From Dyadobacter chenwenxiniae (GTDB lineage: Bacteria > Bacteroidota > Bacteroidia > Cytophagales > Spirosomataceae): a stretch of DNA of 64,000 bases. A program made the translations under genes and the position numbers. The stretch lies in assembly GCF_022869785.1 (NCBI RefSeq), contig NZ_CP094997.1, positions 6,515,001 through 6,579,000 on the forward strand, in the 5' to 3' direction. Shown here one piece after another: positions 27,769 through 37,033 of this stretch; the first letter of the stretch is position 1; every line of letters starts with the position of its first letter. Under the pieces are notes generated by a model. It saw only the letters and a program-made list of their open reading frames with translations. It was not told where the DNA came from and made no database searches.

Positions 27769-28395
27769 ATGAAAAAGAACATTTGGGTCCTTGTACTCAT
27801 GATTGTAGCCGGTGTGGTGTCGAGTTGCGGAGTCGGCCGCCAGGTTGCTGATGCCAAAACTTTTGGAGATTGTAAATACGACATTGCGTCCGTCGACAGC
27901 GTTTATCTGGCTGGAATTGACATCAAGGAATTTCGCAACATTCGCAGTTTCAGCGATTTTGATCTGGCAAAATATCCCGGATTGGCAATGGGCCTTTTGA
28001 GAAAAAATGTGCCTCTGGATCTTCGGGTTAACATTGATATTACAAATCCAACCAAGAAGCGTGCTGCGATCAATCAGTTGGAGTATAAAGTTCTGCTTAC
28101 AAACAACGAGATTTTTAATGGTTTCCTGAGCCAGCTGATCGAAGTTATGCCAGGAACAAGTCCCACAAGAGTTCCGGTGCGGTTGAATACCAATGCTTAC
28201 CAGTTGCTATCCAACGACAAAACGCGTGATGAGTTCGTTAATATGATCCTGGCATTAACGGGTAAGGCCGATGCAAAGCCTACGAAATTCCAGGTGAAGA
28301 TCCGGCCAACGCTTGATGTGGCCGGAAAACAGGTTAACTATCCGGGATACATCACATTCGAAAAGGAAATCACCAGCAAAATGCTGGCACGCTAA
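27769..28395 (+). CDS. Lipoprotein with LEA14-like (Water Stress/Hypersensitive) pattern
   Basis: A 208-residue lipoprotein. The signal peptide ends in the lipobox VSSC at Cys20. The mature part has the two-sheet pattern of LEA14-like domains, including DLRVNIDITNPTKKRAAINQLEY, which is a common motif in Bacteroidota lipoproteins. The ATG at 27769 starts the signal peptide; the upstream TTG at 27763 is unlikely. The next gene starts 18 bases downstream, so the two may be one operon. Confidence 0.65.
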   Translation: MKKNIWVLVLMIVAGVVSSCGVGRQVADAKTFGDCKYDIASVDSVYLAGIDIKEFRNIRSFSDFDLAKYPGLAMGLLRKNVPLDLRVNIDITNPTKKRAAINQLEYKVLLTNNEIFNGFLSQLIEVMPGTSPTRVPVRLNTNAYQLLSNDKTRDEFVNMILALTGKADAKPTKFQVKIRPTLDVAGKQVNYPGYITFEKEITSKMLAR

Positions 28396-28413
28396 GATCT
28401 AAATCACACAGTT

Positions 28414-30240
28414 TTGAGAATACTTGTAGACAACCCGTATCTTTTTCAATATTTCAGCCTAGTCGTTCTCCTGCTTGTTTTATTTGGGATAAGCTTTTAT
28501 AAAGGTCAGGTTGCTTTAAGGAAATGGTCGGGAATAGGGCTGATCATTACGCCGGTTGTCTATTTTTATCTCATTCTGGAAGCCTATACATTGAATATTC
28601 CTTACACGGATGACTTCAATCTCCTGGAAACGGTCCATAATTTCCATGTTGCCAATGGGTTTGTAGGCAAGATTGAAGTGCTTTTCGAGCAGGTCAATCA
28701 GCACCGTTTTGCATTTGAAAGAACTGTGATGCTGATCATGTACTTTTTTACGGGTACGGTCAACATTAAGACACAAATTTTGCTCGGTAACCTCGCGTTA
28801 CTGGGCATTTTTTATTTACTCTTTCTCACATTTAAGAAAGAGCAGATTTCGTGGTATTACTTCATTCCCGTTCCCTATGTGCTTTTCAATCTGGTTTATT
28901 TTGAAAACGCTGTGTGGGGAATTGCCGCTATCCAGAACACCCCGCTGATTTTTTTCGCGTTGCTTTCCTCTTACGGAATGGGCAGGAATGATCAGAAAGG
29001 TTTTTATTTAGGAATTGCTGCTGCGCTTTTGACCACATTCACGAGTGGAAGCGGCATACTAACCTGGATTATCGGAACGTTGATTCTGGCTTTACAGAAA
29101 AGATTCAAATTGCTGTTTGTGTGGCTGGCAATCGCCTTGGCCATTGTGCTCTTCTACTTCCTATTTGATTATCAGGTAATTCCTTCACACACTGGTTCGG
29201 TGTGGCCGCACCCGATTTTCAACCTCATATTCGTGTTCGCATTTTGGGGTAATGCATTTTATCTCGACTTCATACATCCAATCGCTAATTCGTTTTACGC
29301 CGACATGATCTGGTGCGTTCTGCTGGGAGCCGGCATTTTGCTGGTTTTTTGCATTTGGCTGGTAAGGCTGTTTCTTGCCAGGAAAACGGTTTGGAGCGAT
29401 TGGTTTTTATGGGGCGCAATGATGTTTGCAATGGGAACGGGCGCAATGTTTGTCATTAGCAGGCCCATCAGCTCCTATGTAATGTATGGCGGCAATATTT
29501 TTTCGCGGCGTTACATGATCTTTGGTGTAGCGTTGCTGGCGACGGTTTACGTCTGCGTCATAATCCTGGCAAAAAATTTGCGGCATGTCAAACGAATTGC
29601 GGCTCTCCTTGGCTTATTTTGCTTCATTGCACTGAACTTCGTTAGCTATTATTTATCCGTCACAAGCATTCGGAAATTTCACGAAGACCTTGCAATCGAC
29701 AGTTTTTATTGGAAAAATCATAAAACATTCCTGACCACGGGTGACAATTTCGGTGACATTCCATTCTGGAACCACCCAACCAGAATGAGTAACCTGATCG
29801 ACACCTTGAATGCTAACAATTTGCTCGATTTTGGTCAGTATAAAGACTTGCCTGAACACAAGCGCATCATTGCGGAAACAGGAAATAAATTAGTTCATTA
29901 TCAAGGGGAATTTGATTTGAAGATTAGTTATGTAAAAGACCTTAATAATGTGTCCTCCAAGTTTTTGCGCTTTGAAATAACGCATAATGGGCCTTCCAAG
30001 CCGGTTTATTTTGTGCTTGCTTCCAATGATCGCACCCTTTTGCTGCCGGCGCTTCCGGTTCCCAATTCGGTAAGTGATTTGCTGAAAAGTCATAGTTATT
30101 ACGGATCAGATTATCAATATTCACTGTACAGATCCAAGCTCCCGGCGGGGTTATTTGAAGTTTGGATGATGGAGAAAGACCCGGTTGCGCCCGGGAAATG
30201 GAAGTCTTATTTTACAGGCAAAAGCATTTCCCTGATTTGA
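28414..30240 (+). CDS. Large polytopic membrane protein, possibly a GT-C glycosyltransferase
   Basis: A 608-residue inner-membrane protein beginning at a TTG, with about ten to eleven membrane segments in residues 10-420 and a soluble C-terminal part of about 150 residues. The first large periplasmic loop contains IPYTDDFN (about residues 60-70). A DD/DE motif in that place is typical of GT-C enzymes that use polyprenyl-phosphate sugars, so a glycosyltransferase is possible. No specific family could be recognised and no polysaccharide genes are adjacent. An uncharacterised transporter or exporter is the alternative. The start rests on the lipoprotein stop just upstream, which leaves no other near start. 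Confidence 0.4.
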   Translation: MRILVDNPYLFQYFSLVVLLLVLFGISFYKGQVALRKWSGIGLIITPVVYFYLILEAYTLNIPYTDDFNLLETVHNFHVANGFVGKIEVLFEQVNQHRFAFERTVMLIMYFFTGTVNIKTQILLGNLALLGIFYLLFLTFKKEQISWYYFIPVPYVLFNLVYFENAVWGIAAIQNTPLIFFALLSSYGMGRNDQKGFYLGIAAALLTTFTSGSGILTWIIGTLILALQKRFKLLFVWLAIALAIVLFYFLFDYQVIPSHTGSVWPHPIFNLIFVFAFWGNAFYLDFIHPIANSFYADMIWCVLLGAGILLVFCIWLVRLFLARKTVWSDWFLWGAMMFAMGTGAMFVISRPISSYVMYGGNIFSRRYMIFGVALLATVYVCVIILAKNLRHVKRIAALLGLFCFIALNFVSYYLSVTSIRKFHEDLAIDSFYWKNHKTFLTTGDNFGDIPFWNHPTRMSNLIDTLNANNLLDFGQYKDLPEHKRIIAETGNKLVHYQGEFDLKISYVKDLNNVSSKFLRFEITHNGPSKPVYFVLASNDRTLLLPALPVPNSVSDLLKSHSYYGSDYQYSLYRSKLPAGLFEVWMMEKDPVAPGKWKSYFTGKSISLI

Positions 30241-30265
30241 CAAGACACTAGCCGATAAATAGCTG

Positions 30266-31054
30266 ATGAAAATACTTACCTATAACCTCAATGGAATCCG
30301 GGCTGCATTGCGGAATGGTTTGATAGAATGGTTAAGCACGATTTCTGCGGACGTTTTATGTTTTCAGGAAGTGAAAGCAACGCCCGATGTTGTGGATCTT
30401 TCCGGTCTTGAAGTACTGGGTTATGAGCTGGTGGGCTGGCATGCGGCTGAGAAAAAGGGTTACAGCGGGGTCGCTATTTTCTCAAAAATCCAGCCCGACA
30501 TGGTCTCCGCAGGTTGTGCTATTCCCACCTATGATGCGGAGGGCCGGATCTTACGGGCAGACTTCGGCGATATCACCATTTTGAACTGCTACTTTCCGTC
30601 CGGAACGAGCGGAGAAATTCGCCAGGGTGTGAAAATGCAGTTTTTAGGAGACTTTTTCGATTGGGTTACGGAATTAAGAAAAGAGCGTCCTAACCTGATC
30701 ATTTGCGGCGATTACAACATTGCGCATAACGAAATTGACATTCATGATCCGGTCAGGAATAAGAAAATGTCCGGTTTCCTGCCAGAGGAAAGAGAATGGA
30801 TGACCAAGTGGTTTGGTAATGGTTATACAGATGCATTCCGTTTCAAAAATCCCGAACTCCGGGAATATTCCTGGTGGACTTACCGCGCAGGCGCACGTGG
30901 CAACAACAAAGGCTGGCGCATTGATTACATTTCAGTGGCGGATAGCATTAAAGACCGGATCATTTCGAGCCGGCAATTCAATGACGCCGTCCATTCGGAT
31001 CATTGTCCGGTGTGGTTAGAAATTGAATCGCCATATTCACGGAGCGACTCATAA
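30266..31054 (+). CDS. xth: Exodeoxyribonuclease III (AP endonuclease)
   Basis: A 262-residue DNA repair nuclease of the ExoIII/APE1 family that nicks abasic sites and trims 3' ends. Catalytic elements: Asn7 (MKILTYNLNG), the glutamate of CFQEVKA, GDYNIAHNEID with the Asp/Asn pair, and the C-terminal HSDHCP. All key residues are present. It is followed 42 bases later by an unrelated nuclease of the Uma2 group, which has its own promoter. Confidence 0.93.
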   Translation: MKILTYNLNGIRAALRNGLIEWLSTISADVLCFQEVKATPDVVDLSGLEVLGYELVGWHAAEKKGYSGVAIFSKIQPDMVSAGCAIPTYDAEGRILRADFGDITILNCYFPSGTSGEIRQGVKMQFLGDFFDWVTELRKERPNLIICGDYNIAHNEIDIHDPVRNKKMSGFLPEEREWMTKWFGNGYTDAFRFKNPELREYSWWTYRAGARGNNKGWRIDYISVADSIKDRIISSRQFNDAVHSDHCPVWLEIESPYSRSDS

Positions 31055-31060
31055 ATTTTG

Positions 31061-31068
31061 TATTTTTG
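31061..31068 (+). promoter_or_regulatory. Putative -7 box upstream of the Uma2 gene
   Basis: TATTTTTG matches TAnnTTTG and lies 28 bases before the ATG at 31097, in the 42-base gap after the exonuclease III gene. No -33 match is present. Confidence 0.35.
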
Positions 31069-31096
31069 ATCAAAGCAAGATTCAAACAAAAGCGTT

Positions 31097-31681
31097 ATGG
31101 ACATGCCAATGCCGGTGACAATGAAGATGGGAGACCTGATGAGTGAGGAAGAATTCTTCCAGTTTTGCCAAATGAACGACACACTAGAGTTCGAAAGGGA
31201 CTCGCAAGGAAATATTATACTTATGTCTCCAACAGGATCATTTACAGGGAAATTTAATGTACGATTCATTGCTCATTTATCTCAATGGAGCGAAGCTGCA
31301 CAACTCGGTGAAGTTTTCGATTCTTCAACCGGCTTTACATTGCCAAATGGAGCAGTCAGATCGCCGGATGCTTCATTCGTAACCAGTGAGAAATGGGATG
31401 CACTCTCAGAAGACCAGCAGGAAACTTTCGCCCCCATTTGCCCTGATTTTGTGATTGAAATCCGGTCTAAATCCGATGAGCTGAAATATTTACTAGATAA
31501 GATGAAAGAATACATTGCCAATGGTTGTAAACTCGGTTGGTTAATCGATCGTCTGGAGAATAAGGTTCACATTTACAAAGCAGGCCAATCGGTCGTCATT
31601 CACGATTCATTGGATGTAATACTTTCTGGTGAGGAAATTCTGCCTGGTTTTTCTTTAAACCCTGGTTCACTACTTAAATGA
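31097..31681 (+). CDS. Uma2-family (DUF820) putative nuclease
   Basis: A 194-residue protein of the Uma2 family, a PD-(D/E)XK nuclease-like fold common in cyanobacteria and scattered in Bacteroidota. The core PDASFV...PDFVIEIRSKSD carries Asp, Glu and Lys candidates for metal-dependent cleavage, followed by the helix KMKEYIANGCKLGWLID. Whether it cuts DNA or has another role is not established for the family. Copies of this family often move between genomes. Confidence 0.8.
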   Translation: MDMPMPVTMKMGDLMSEEEFFQFCQMNDTLEFERDSQGNIILMSPTGSFTGKFNVRFIAHLSQWSEAAQLGEVFDSSTGFTLPNGAVRSPDASFVTSEKWDALSEDQQETFAPICPDFVIEIRSKSDELKYLLDKMKEYIANGCKLGWLIDRLENKVHIYKAGQSVVIHDSLDVILSGEEILPGFSLNPGSLLK

Positions 31682-31712
31682 TCAGGCGTATTCCGTTCTA
31701 ATTCAATACAAG

Positions 31713-32309
31713 TTGTTCCGTTACTTCTTTATTTACAAGCCGTTTGGAATGCTTTCCCAGTTTACGCGGGAAGGTGACCATTTAACGCTTGCGGATCTGG
31801 GTTTCGAGTTTCCTAAAGACATTTATCCGGTTGGTCGTCTAGACGCCGATAGCGAGGGATTGTTGTTGTTAACCAATGATAATTTTCTCAAAACAAAGGT
31901 GTTAGATCCCAAAAACAAGCATTCCAAGACTTATTACGCGCAGGTTGAAGGCGTCATAACGGAAGAAGCCTGTGAAATGCTTCGCAGCGGTGTGCAAATT
32001 TCTATTAACGGCAAAAAACACCTGACGCTCCCTGCGAAGGTCGATGCAATTGACGAACCTTCACTTCCCGAGCGCAACCCGCCGATCCGTTTTCGACAGA
32101 ACATTCCCGTTTCCTGGGTTTCCATCTCCATAGGTGAGGGCAAAAACAGGCAGGTAAGGCGCATGACCGCCGCCGCCGGTTTCCCGACATTAAGACTCGT
32201 GCGCTGGTCAATTGGTAAAATTTCTCTTGCTGATAAAACAGGCGAATTTCCTAAACCAGGGGACGTATGGGAAGTTACGGCCAAAGACGTGCGCCGCGTG
32301 TACGACTGA
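31713..32309 (+). CDS. Pseudouridine synthase of the RsuA/RluE family
   Basis: A 198-residue enzyme without an S4 domain. The catalytic motif is GRLDADSEGLLLLTND, with the Asp before SEG, and the N-terminal segment YKPFGMLSQFT and the later GKNRQVRRM complete the family pattern. The size and lack of S4 suit RluE, which makes pseudouridine 2457 in 23S rRNA (E. coli numbering). The start is uncertain: the frame has no ATG, and a TTG at 31713 is the most likely choice because MFRYFFIYKPFG then begins the domain at once. Confidence 0.8.
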   Translation: MFRYFFIYKPFGMLSQFTREGDHLTLADLGFEFPKDIYPVGRLDADSEGLLLLTNDNFLKTKVLDPKNKHSKTYYAQVEGVITEEACEMLRSGVQISINGKKHLTLPAKVDAIDEPSLPERNPPIRFRQNIPVSWVSISIGEGKNRQVRRMTAAAGFPTLRLVRWSIGKISLADKTGEFPKPGDVWEVTAKDVRRVYD

Positions 32310-32343
32310 GATAACGGTTGCTTTCACAAAACCTCGGTGCAAT

Positions 32344-32374
32344 GTTGCCAAACCGGAGAGAAGGCTTAATTTTG
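32344..32374 (+). promoter_or_regulatory. Putative promoter of mutS
   Basis: TAATTTTG at 32367-32374 is a full TAnnTTTG match, and GTTG (three of four for TTTG) sits 19 bases upstream at 32344. The mutS TTG start is 33 bases downstream. Confidence 0.5.
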
Positions 32375-32406
32375 TACATATCCTTTTCTTAAAATAAGGC
32401 TGATCG

Positions 32407-35067
32407 TTGGCAAAGGCACAAAAAGAGACTCCGCTTAATAAACAATACAATGAGATCAAGGCCAAGTATCCGGGGGCGCTGCTGCTTTTTCGTGTAGGGG
32501 ACTTTTACGAGACTTTTGGAGAAGATGCCATACGTGCCTCAAAGATCCTGGGCATCGTGCTTACACGCCGGAATAATGGTGGCGCGCACGAAGAATTGGC
32601 CGGTTTTCCCCATCATTCGCTTGATAATTATCTTCCTAAGTTGGTTCGTGCAGGAGAGCGTGTGGCCATTTGCGATCAGCTGGAAGATCCTGCTGCTGCG
32701 AAGGGCATTGTGAAAAGAGGTGTGACTGAACTGGTTACACCGGGTGTTTCGCTCAACGACAATGTGCTCGATACGCGCAGAAACAACTATCTCGCCGCAG
32801 TGCACATCGGACCCGATAACATTTACGGGATTGCTTTCCTGGACATTTCCACGGGCGAATTCATGACGGCGCAGGGGAATGCGGCCTATATTGATAAAAT
32901 GCTTCAAGGTTTCAGTCCGGCCGAAGTGCTTTTTTGCAAAAGACACAAACAAGAATTCAATCAGCTTTTTGGCGGGAAATACCATTCTTTCCAGCTGGAC
33001 GACTGGTGCTTTGGCTATGAATACGGTTATGAGCAGCTGATCGGCCATTTTCAGACAACCACATTGAAAGGTTTTGGGATTGAAGCGCTGCCGATGGGGA
33101 TCATTGCAGCGGGTGTGATCCTTCATTATCTGCGCGAAACCGAGCATAAGGAAGTGGGGCACATTGGCCGTATTACGCGTTTGGAAGAAGAAAAATACGT
33201 GTGGCTCGACCGTTTCACAGTAAGAAACCTCGAACTCGTTTACCCGCAACAAGAGGGCGGTGTGCCATTGATCCAGATTTTAGATCAGACCGTGACCCCA
33301 ATGGGTGCGCGTTTGCTTCGGAAATGGATCGTTCTGCCGCTAAAAGATAAGTTAGCGATTGAAGACCGGCTCAATACTGTCGAACACTTTCTTGAAAACG
33401 AAGATCTGCATGAGACGATAACGCAACATTTGAAACAAATTGGGGACCTGGAACGGCTCATTTCAAAAGTTGCGGTAAAACGGATAAACCCCCGCGAGCT
33501 GGTTCAGCTGAAAAAGTCGTTGAAGCAAATTGGCCCGGTTAAGGAGTTGATTTCAGGCATAATTAATCAGGAAGAAGAAAAATCAAGGAAAGCTGGCAAG
33601 AAACAGATTTCCACCCAAGCCATTGAAATACTAAAAAAATATGCGGATCAGCTGAATCCTTGTAGTTTTTTGGTTGATAAAATTGAAAATGAGATCCGTG
33701 ACGACGCACCGATCCTGACTAACCAGGGCCGGATCGTAAAAAGCGGCGTTGATCCTGAGCTAGACGAATTGCATGCGATTTCCTATGAAGGGAAAGATTA
33801 TCTGATCAAACTGCAAAACAGGGAAATTGAGCGTACCGGCATCGGATCATTGAAAATCGCTTATAATAAGGTTTTTGGCTATTATCTGGAAGTGACGCAC
33901 GCGCATCAGAACAAAGTCCCGGCCGATTGGATCAGAAAGCAAACATTGGTCAATGCGGAACGCTACATTACACCGGAACTAAAAGAATACGAAGAAAAGA
34001 TCCTGAATGCCGAGGACAAAATTTCAGCGATTGAATACCGGATTTTCAGCGAATTAATGTTGATGGCGGCAGAGTATGTGAGCACCGTGCAGCAAAATGC
34101 ACTGGTGATATCGACACTCGATGCATTAAGCTCATTCGCCACAATTGCCCGGAAAAATAATTATATGAAACCCACTATCAGTGAAGGTAATGAGCTGGAT
34201 ATTAAAGACGGCCGCCATCCGGTTATTGAACAGCAGCTGCCAATAGGCGAAAGTTATGTGCCTAATGACCTGTTTCTGGACGATATGGTGCAACAGATCA
34301 TTATCATTACAGGGCCTAATATGGCAGGTAAATCGGCGCTTTTGCGGCAAACAGCACTCATTGTCCTTATGGCGCAAATGGGATGTTATGTGCCAGCAAA
34401 ATGTGCTTCAATTGGTCTGGTCGACAAGATTTTTACCAGGGTAGGGGCAAGCGACAATTTAAGCCGCGGCGAAAGTACATTCATGGTGGAAATGACTGAA
34501 ACCGCAAGCATTCTGAATAATCTGAGCAACCGCAGTTTGGTTTTAATGGACGAAATCGGCCGTGGGACAAGCACTTACGATGGCGTTTCCATCGCCTGGG
34601 CCATTGCAGAATACCTGCATAATCAAGCGGATTGCAGGCCAAAAACTTTGTTTGCGACACATTATCACGAGCTTAACCAACTTACGGAGGATTTCCCGCG
34701 CATCAAAAATTTCAATGTGGCTGTCAAGGAAGTGGATAACAAAGTGATTTTCCTGCGGAAGCTAAAACCAGGTGGAAGTGCGCATAGTTTCGGAATCCAC
34801 GTGGCCCAGATCGCGGGTATGCCTCAGCTTATTGTGTTGAGGGCCAGTGAAATTATGCAGCATCTGGAGAAAGATCATGTGACGCACGAGCATAAAAAAA
34901 GAGTCAGAGAAATTCCCAAAAACAACTTTCAGCTCAGCATTTTCGAACCGGCCGATCCGCGTATGGAAGAGCTTAAAGAGAAATTGTCGCTTGTAGACGT
35001 CAATACATTGTCACCCATTGAAGCACTGTTGAAATTGAACGAATTTCAGAAAATAGTGAAGAAATAA
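32407..35067 (+). CDS. mutS: DNA mismatch repair protein MutS
   Basis: An 886-residue protein of the usual MutS length. The mismatch-binding Phe-x-Glu motif is in GDFYETF near residue 35. The Walker A GPNMAGKS is at residues 636-643, followed by the Walker B DEIGRGTSTYDG and the H-loop THYHEL. The start is a TTG (MAKAQKETPLNKQYN) following the promoter given above. The gene is monocistronic as far as visible, since the next gene begins 48 bases later. Confidence 0.97.
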   Translation: MAKAQKETPLNKQYNEIKAKYPGALLLFRVGDFYETFGEDAIRASKILGIVLTRRNNGGAHEELAGFPHHSLDNYLPKLVRAGERVAICDQLEDPAAAKGIVKRGVTELVTPGVSLNDNVLDTRRNNYLAAVHIGPDNIYGIAFLDISTGEFMTAQGNAAYIDKMLQGFSPAEVLFCKRHKQEFNQLFGGKYHSFQLDDWCFGYEYGYEQLIGHFQTTTLKGFGIEALPMGIIAAGVILHYLRETEHKEVGHIGRITRLEEEKYVWLDRFTVRNLELVYPQQEGGVPLIQILDQTVTPMGARLLRKWIVLPLKDKLAIEDRLNTVEHFLENEDLHETITQHLKQIGDLERLISKVAVKRINPRELVQLKKSLKQIGPVKELISGIINQEEEKSRKAGKKQISTQAIEILKKYADQLNPCSFLVDKIENEIRDDAPILTNQGRIVKSGVDPELDELHAISYEGKDYLIKLQNREIERTGIGSLKIAYNKVFGYYLEVTHAHQNKVPADWIRKQTLVNAERYITPELKEYEEKILNAEDKISAIEYRIFSELMLMAAEYVSTVQQNALVISTLDALSSFATIARKNNYMKPTISEGNELDIKDGRHPVIEQQLPIGESYVPNDLFLDDMVQQIIIITGPNMAGKSALLRQTALIVLMAQMGCYVPAKCASIGLVDKIFTRVGASDNLSRGESTFMVEMTETASILNNLSNRSLVLMDEIGRGTSTYDGVSIAWAIAEYLHNQADCRPKTLFATHYHELNQLTEDFPRIKNFNVAVKEVDNKVIFLRKLKPGGSAHSFGIHVAQIAGMPQLIVLRASEIMQHLEKDHVTHEHKKRVREIPKNNFQLSIFEPADPRMEELKEKLSLVDVNTLSPIEALLKLNEFQKIVKK

Positions 35068-35115
35068 CCGAGTAATGCACTTTATATTTTACCAATTTAA
35101 TCTCCTATCCCTTTT

Positions 35116-36306
35116 ATGAAAAACGCAACGCGGTTTCAATTGATGGCCATGATGTTCCTGCTCTATTTTATATGGGGATCGTGGTACGGGCAAATGAGTA
35201 AATACCTGTTCACAGCGCTTGGCGCATCCGGGGCTCAGGTTGGGAATGCTTATGCTGCTTTTTCAATTGCGCAGATCATCGCTCCTTTCTTCGTCGGAAT
35301 GATTGCCGACCGTTACTTTGCTGCACAAAAAGTGTTAGGCGTTTTAAGCTTAGCAGGTGCAGCTCTTCTTTTCGTTCTCACCGGCGTTGACGACCCGGAT
35401 AATTTTTTCTGGATTATCCTTGCCTACTGTATTTCTTTCGCGCCTATGATGTCGCTGACTACTTCGATTGCCATGCAGCAGGTTACCAATTCAGAGAAAG
35501 ATTTTCCGGCGATACGTGTAATGGGAACAGTTTCCTGGATTGTAGTTTCTAACATTATTGGGTATTACGGCTTCGGGGATAATGTAATGATCTTTAAGAT
35601 ATCAATGGTTGCATCCGCATTTTTGGGTGTCTACTCTTTCTTTTTGCCAGACACCCCGCCGAAACCAAGTACAAAAACGTCGTTTTCGGACATCTTGGGC
35701 CTTGATGCATTCAAACTTTTCAAAGACCGTTCGTTTGCGATATTTTTTATCTCTTCCTTGCTGATCTGTATTCCTTTGTCGTTCTATTACGCCATGGCCA
35801 ACCCGTCGCTCACAGATTCGGGTATGACCAATGTGGAGAATAAGATGTCGTTGGGGCAAGCTTCGGAAGTCGTTTTCATGCTGCTAATTCCACTTGCTTT
35901 TAGCCGTTTGGGGGTTAAATGGATGTTGGTTGTAGGTTTGATCGCGTGGATCATTCGTTTTATCGGCTTCGGTTATGGGGATGTAAATAACGAATGGCTG
36001 CTTTACATGGCAATTATTCTGCACGGTGTTTGTTACGATTTCTTCTTTGTTACCGGCCAAATTTATACAGATAGCAAAGCAGGCGAAAAATATCGTTCTT
36101 CTGCACAGGGGCTTATTTCAATCGCAACTTACGGGATTGGGATGGGAATTGGCTCATGGCTTGCCGGTCTGGTTGCTGATATGTACACAGTTAACGGTGT
36201 AAAAGACTGGACGAGCATCTGGATGGTGCCAGCGGGTATTGCAGCAATTGTTCTGGTGCTTTTTGTACTTTTCTTCAAGGATAATAAAGTGAAGGCGACC
36301 GACTAA
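35116..36306 (+). CDS. MFS transporter of the nucleoside:H+ symporter (NupG-like) family
   Basis: A 396-residue inner-membrane protein with about 12 membrane segments. The N-terminus FLLYFIWGSWYGQMSKYL, the IADRYF loop, and the SIAMQQVTNS segment resemble NHS-family nucleoside permeases (NupG/XapB). Bacteroidota encode many such proteins near sugar-catabolic genes, so another substrate is possible. A terminator follows. Confidence 0.75.
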   Translation: MKNATRFQLMAMMFLLYFIWGSWYGQMSKYLFTALGASGAQVGNAYAAFSIAQIIAPFFVGMIADRYFAAQKVLGVLSLAGAALLFVLTGVDDPDNFFWIILAYCISFAPMMSLTTSIAMQQVTNSEKDFPAIRVMGTVSWIVVSNIIGYYGFGDNVMIFKISMVASAFLGVYSFFLPDTPPKPSTKTSFSDILGLDAFKLFKDRSFAIFFISSLLICIPLSFYYAMANPSLTDSGMTNVENKMSLGQASEVVFMLLIPLAFSRLGVKWMLVVGLIAWIIRFIGFGYGDVNNEWLLYMAIILHGVCYDFFFVTGQIYTDSKAGEKYRSSAQGLISIATYGIGMGIGSWLAGLVADMYTVNGVKDWTSIWMVPAGIAAIVLVLFVLFFKDNKVKATD

Positions 36307-36324
36307 AATAAGAGTTAGCGCAAG

Positions 36325-36358
36325 AAAAAACCTGTAAGTTGATTCTTACAGGTTTTTC
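36325..36358. terminator. Bidirectional terminator after the MFS gene
   Basis: AAAAACCTGTAAG pairs with CTTACAGGTTTTT around a six-base loop, giving a 13-bp stem usable on both strands (for the MFS gene and for the convergent RRM gene). Confidence 0.88.
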
Positions 36359-36390
36359 TATTAATAGCATTGTCAATTCATCTATTTAAA

Positions 36391-36990
36391 TCAATAATCA
36401 TCGTCGTCATCGGCAATGTTCCGGCTGTAATTTTTAGATCCGCCACCGCCTCTTTTATGATCGGCGCCGCCTTTTCCAAAACGGTCATCCGATCTGGGCT
36501 TGCCTCCAAATCCTCCTTTATCTCCATAACCGCCGCTTTGGCCACGGTCGCTGCTTCTATATCGATCATTGTTTCCGCCTCCTGAACTTTTGTCACCGCC
36601 GGAATAACCTCCTCCGCCGCTGTAACCTCCGCCACCCGTGCTGCCTCCAGTGCCTGGGCTGCTGGGCCTGTCTGTGCTGCTGCCTTCCGTGCGGGGAGGC
36701 CTTGTAAAGCCTCCTTCTCTTCTGGGGGCACCAGCGTCCGTTCTTGCTTCTTTTTTCTGCGATTCGTTTACAACCAACGGGCGTCCATACATGTCAGCAC
36801 CATTCAAATTGCTAATTGCCAGCCTTGCTTCTTCCTCGTCCGGCATTTCAACAAAGCCGAAACCTTTGCTTTGACGAGTGATCTTGTCAATGATAATTTT
36901 CGCGGAGCTCACTGTTCCAAATTTTTCGAAAGCTTCACGCAATTCGCTTTCTTTCAATTTAAAAGAAAGACTCCCAACAAAAATGTCCAT
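36391..36990 (-). CDS. RNA-binding protein, RRM domain plus glycine-rich tail
   Basis: A 199-residue protein. The RRM covers about residues 1-80, with RNP2 IFVGSL at 3-8 and RNP1 KGFGFVEM at 42-49. Residues 95-190 are rich in Gly, Ser, Arg and Tyr (GGGYSGG repeats), and the C-terminus is Asp-rich. Bacterial single-RRM glycine-rich proteins act as cold-inducible RNA chaperones in several phyla. The tail suggests low-complexity RNA binding. It lies 43 bases downstream of the beta-propeller gene on the same strand, with an AT-rich gap. Confidence 0.88.
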   Translation of the reverse strand: MDIFVGSLSFKLKESELREAFEKFGTVSSAKIIIDKITRQSKGFGFVEMPDEEEARLAISNLNGADMYGRPLVVNESQKKEARTDAGAPRREGGFTRPPRTEGSSTDRPSSPGTGGSTGGGGYSGGGGYSGGDKSSGGGNNDRYRSSDRGQSGGYGDKGGFGGKPRSDDRFGKGGADHKRGGGGSKNYSRNIADDDDDY

Positions 36991-37033
36991 GGAAACGACT
37001 TGTTTTAATTTAATTTTTAGGTTATAAATATAT

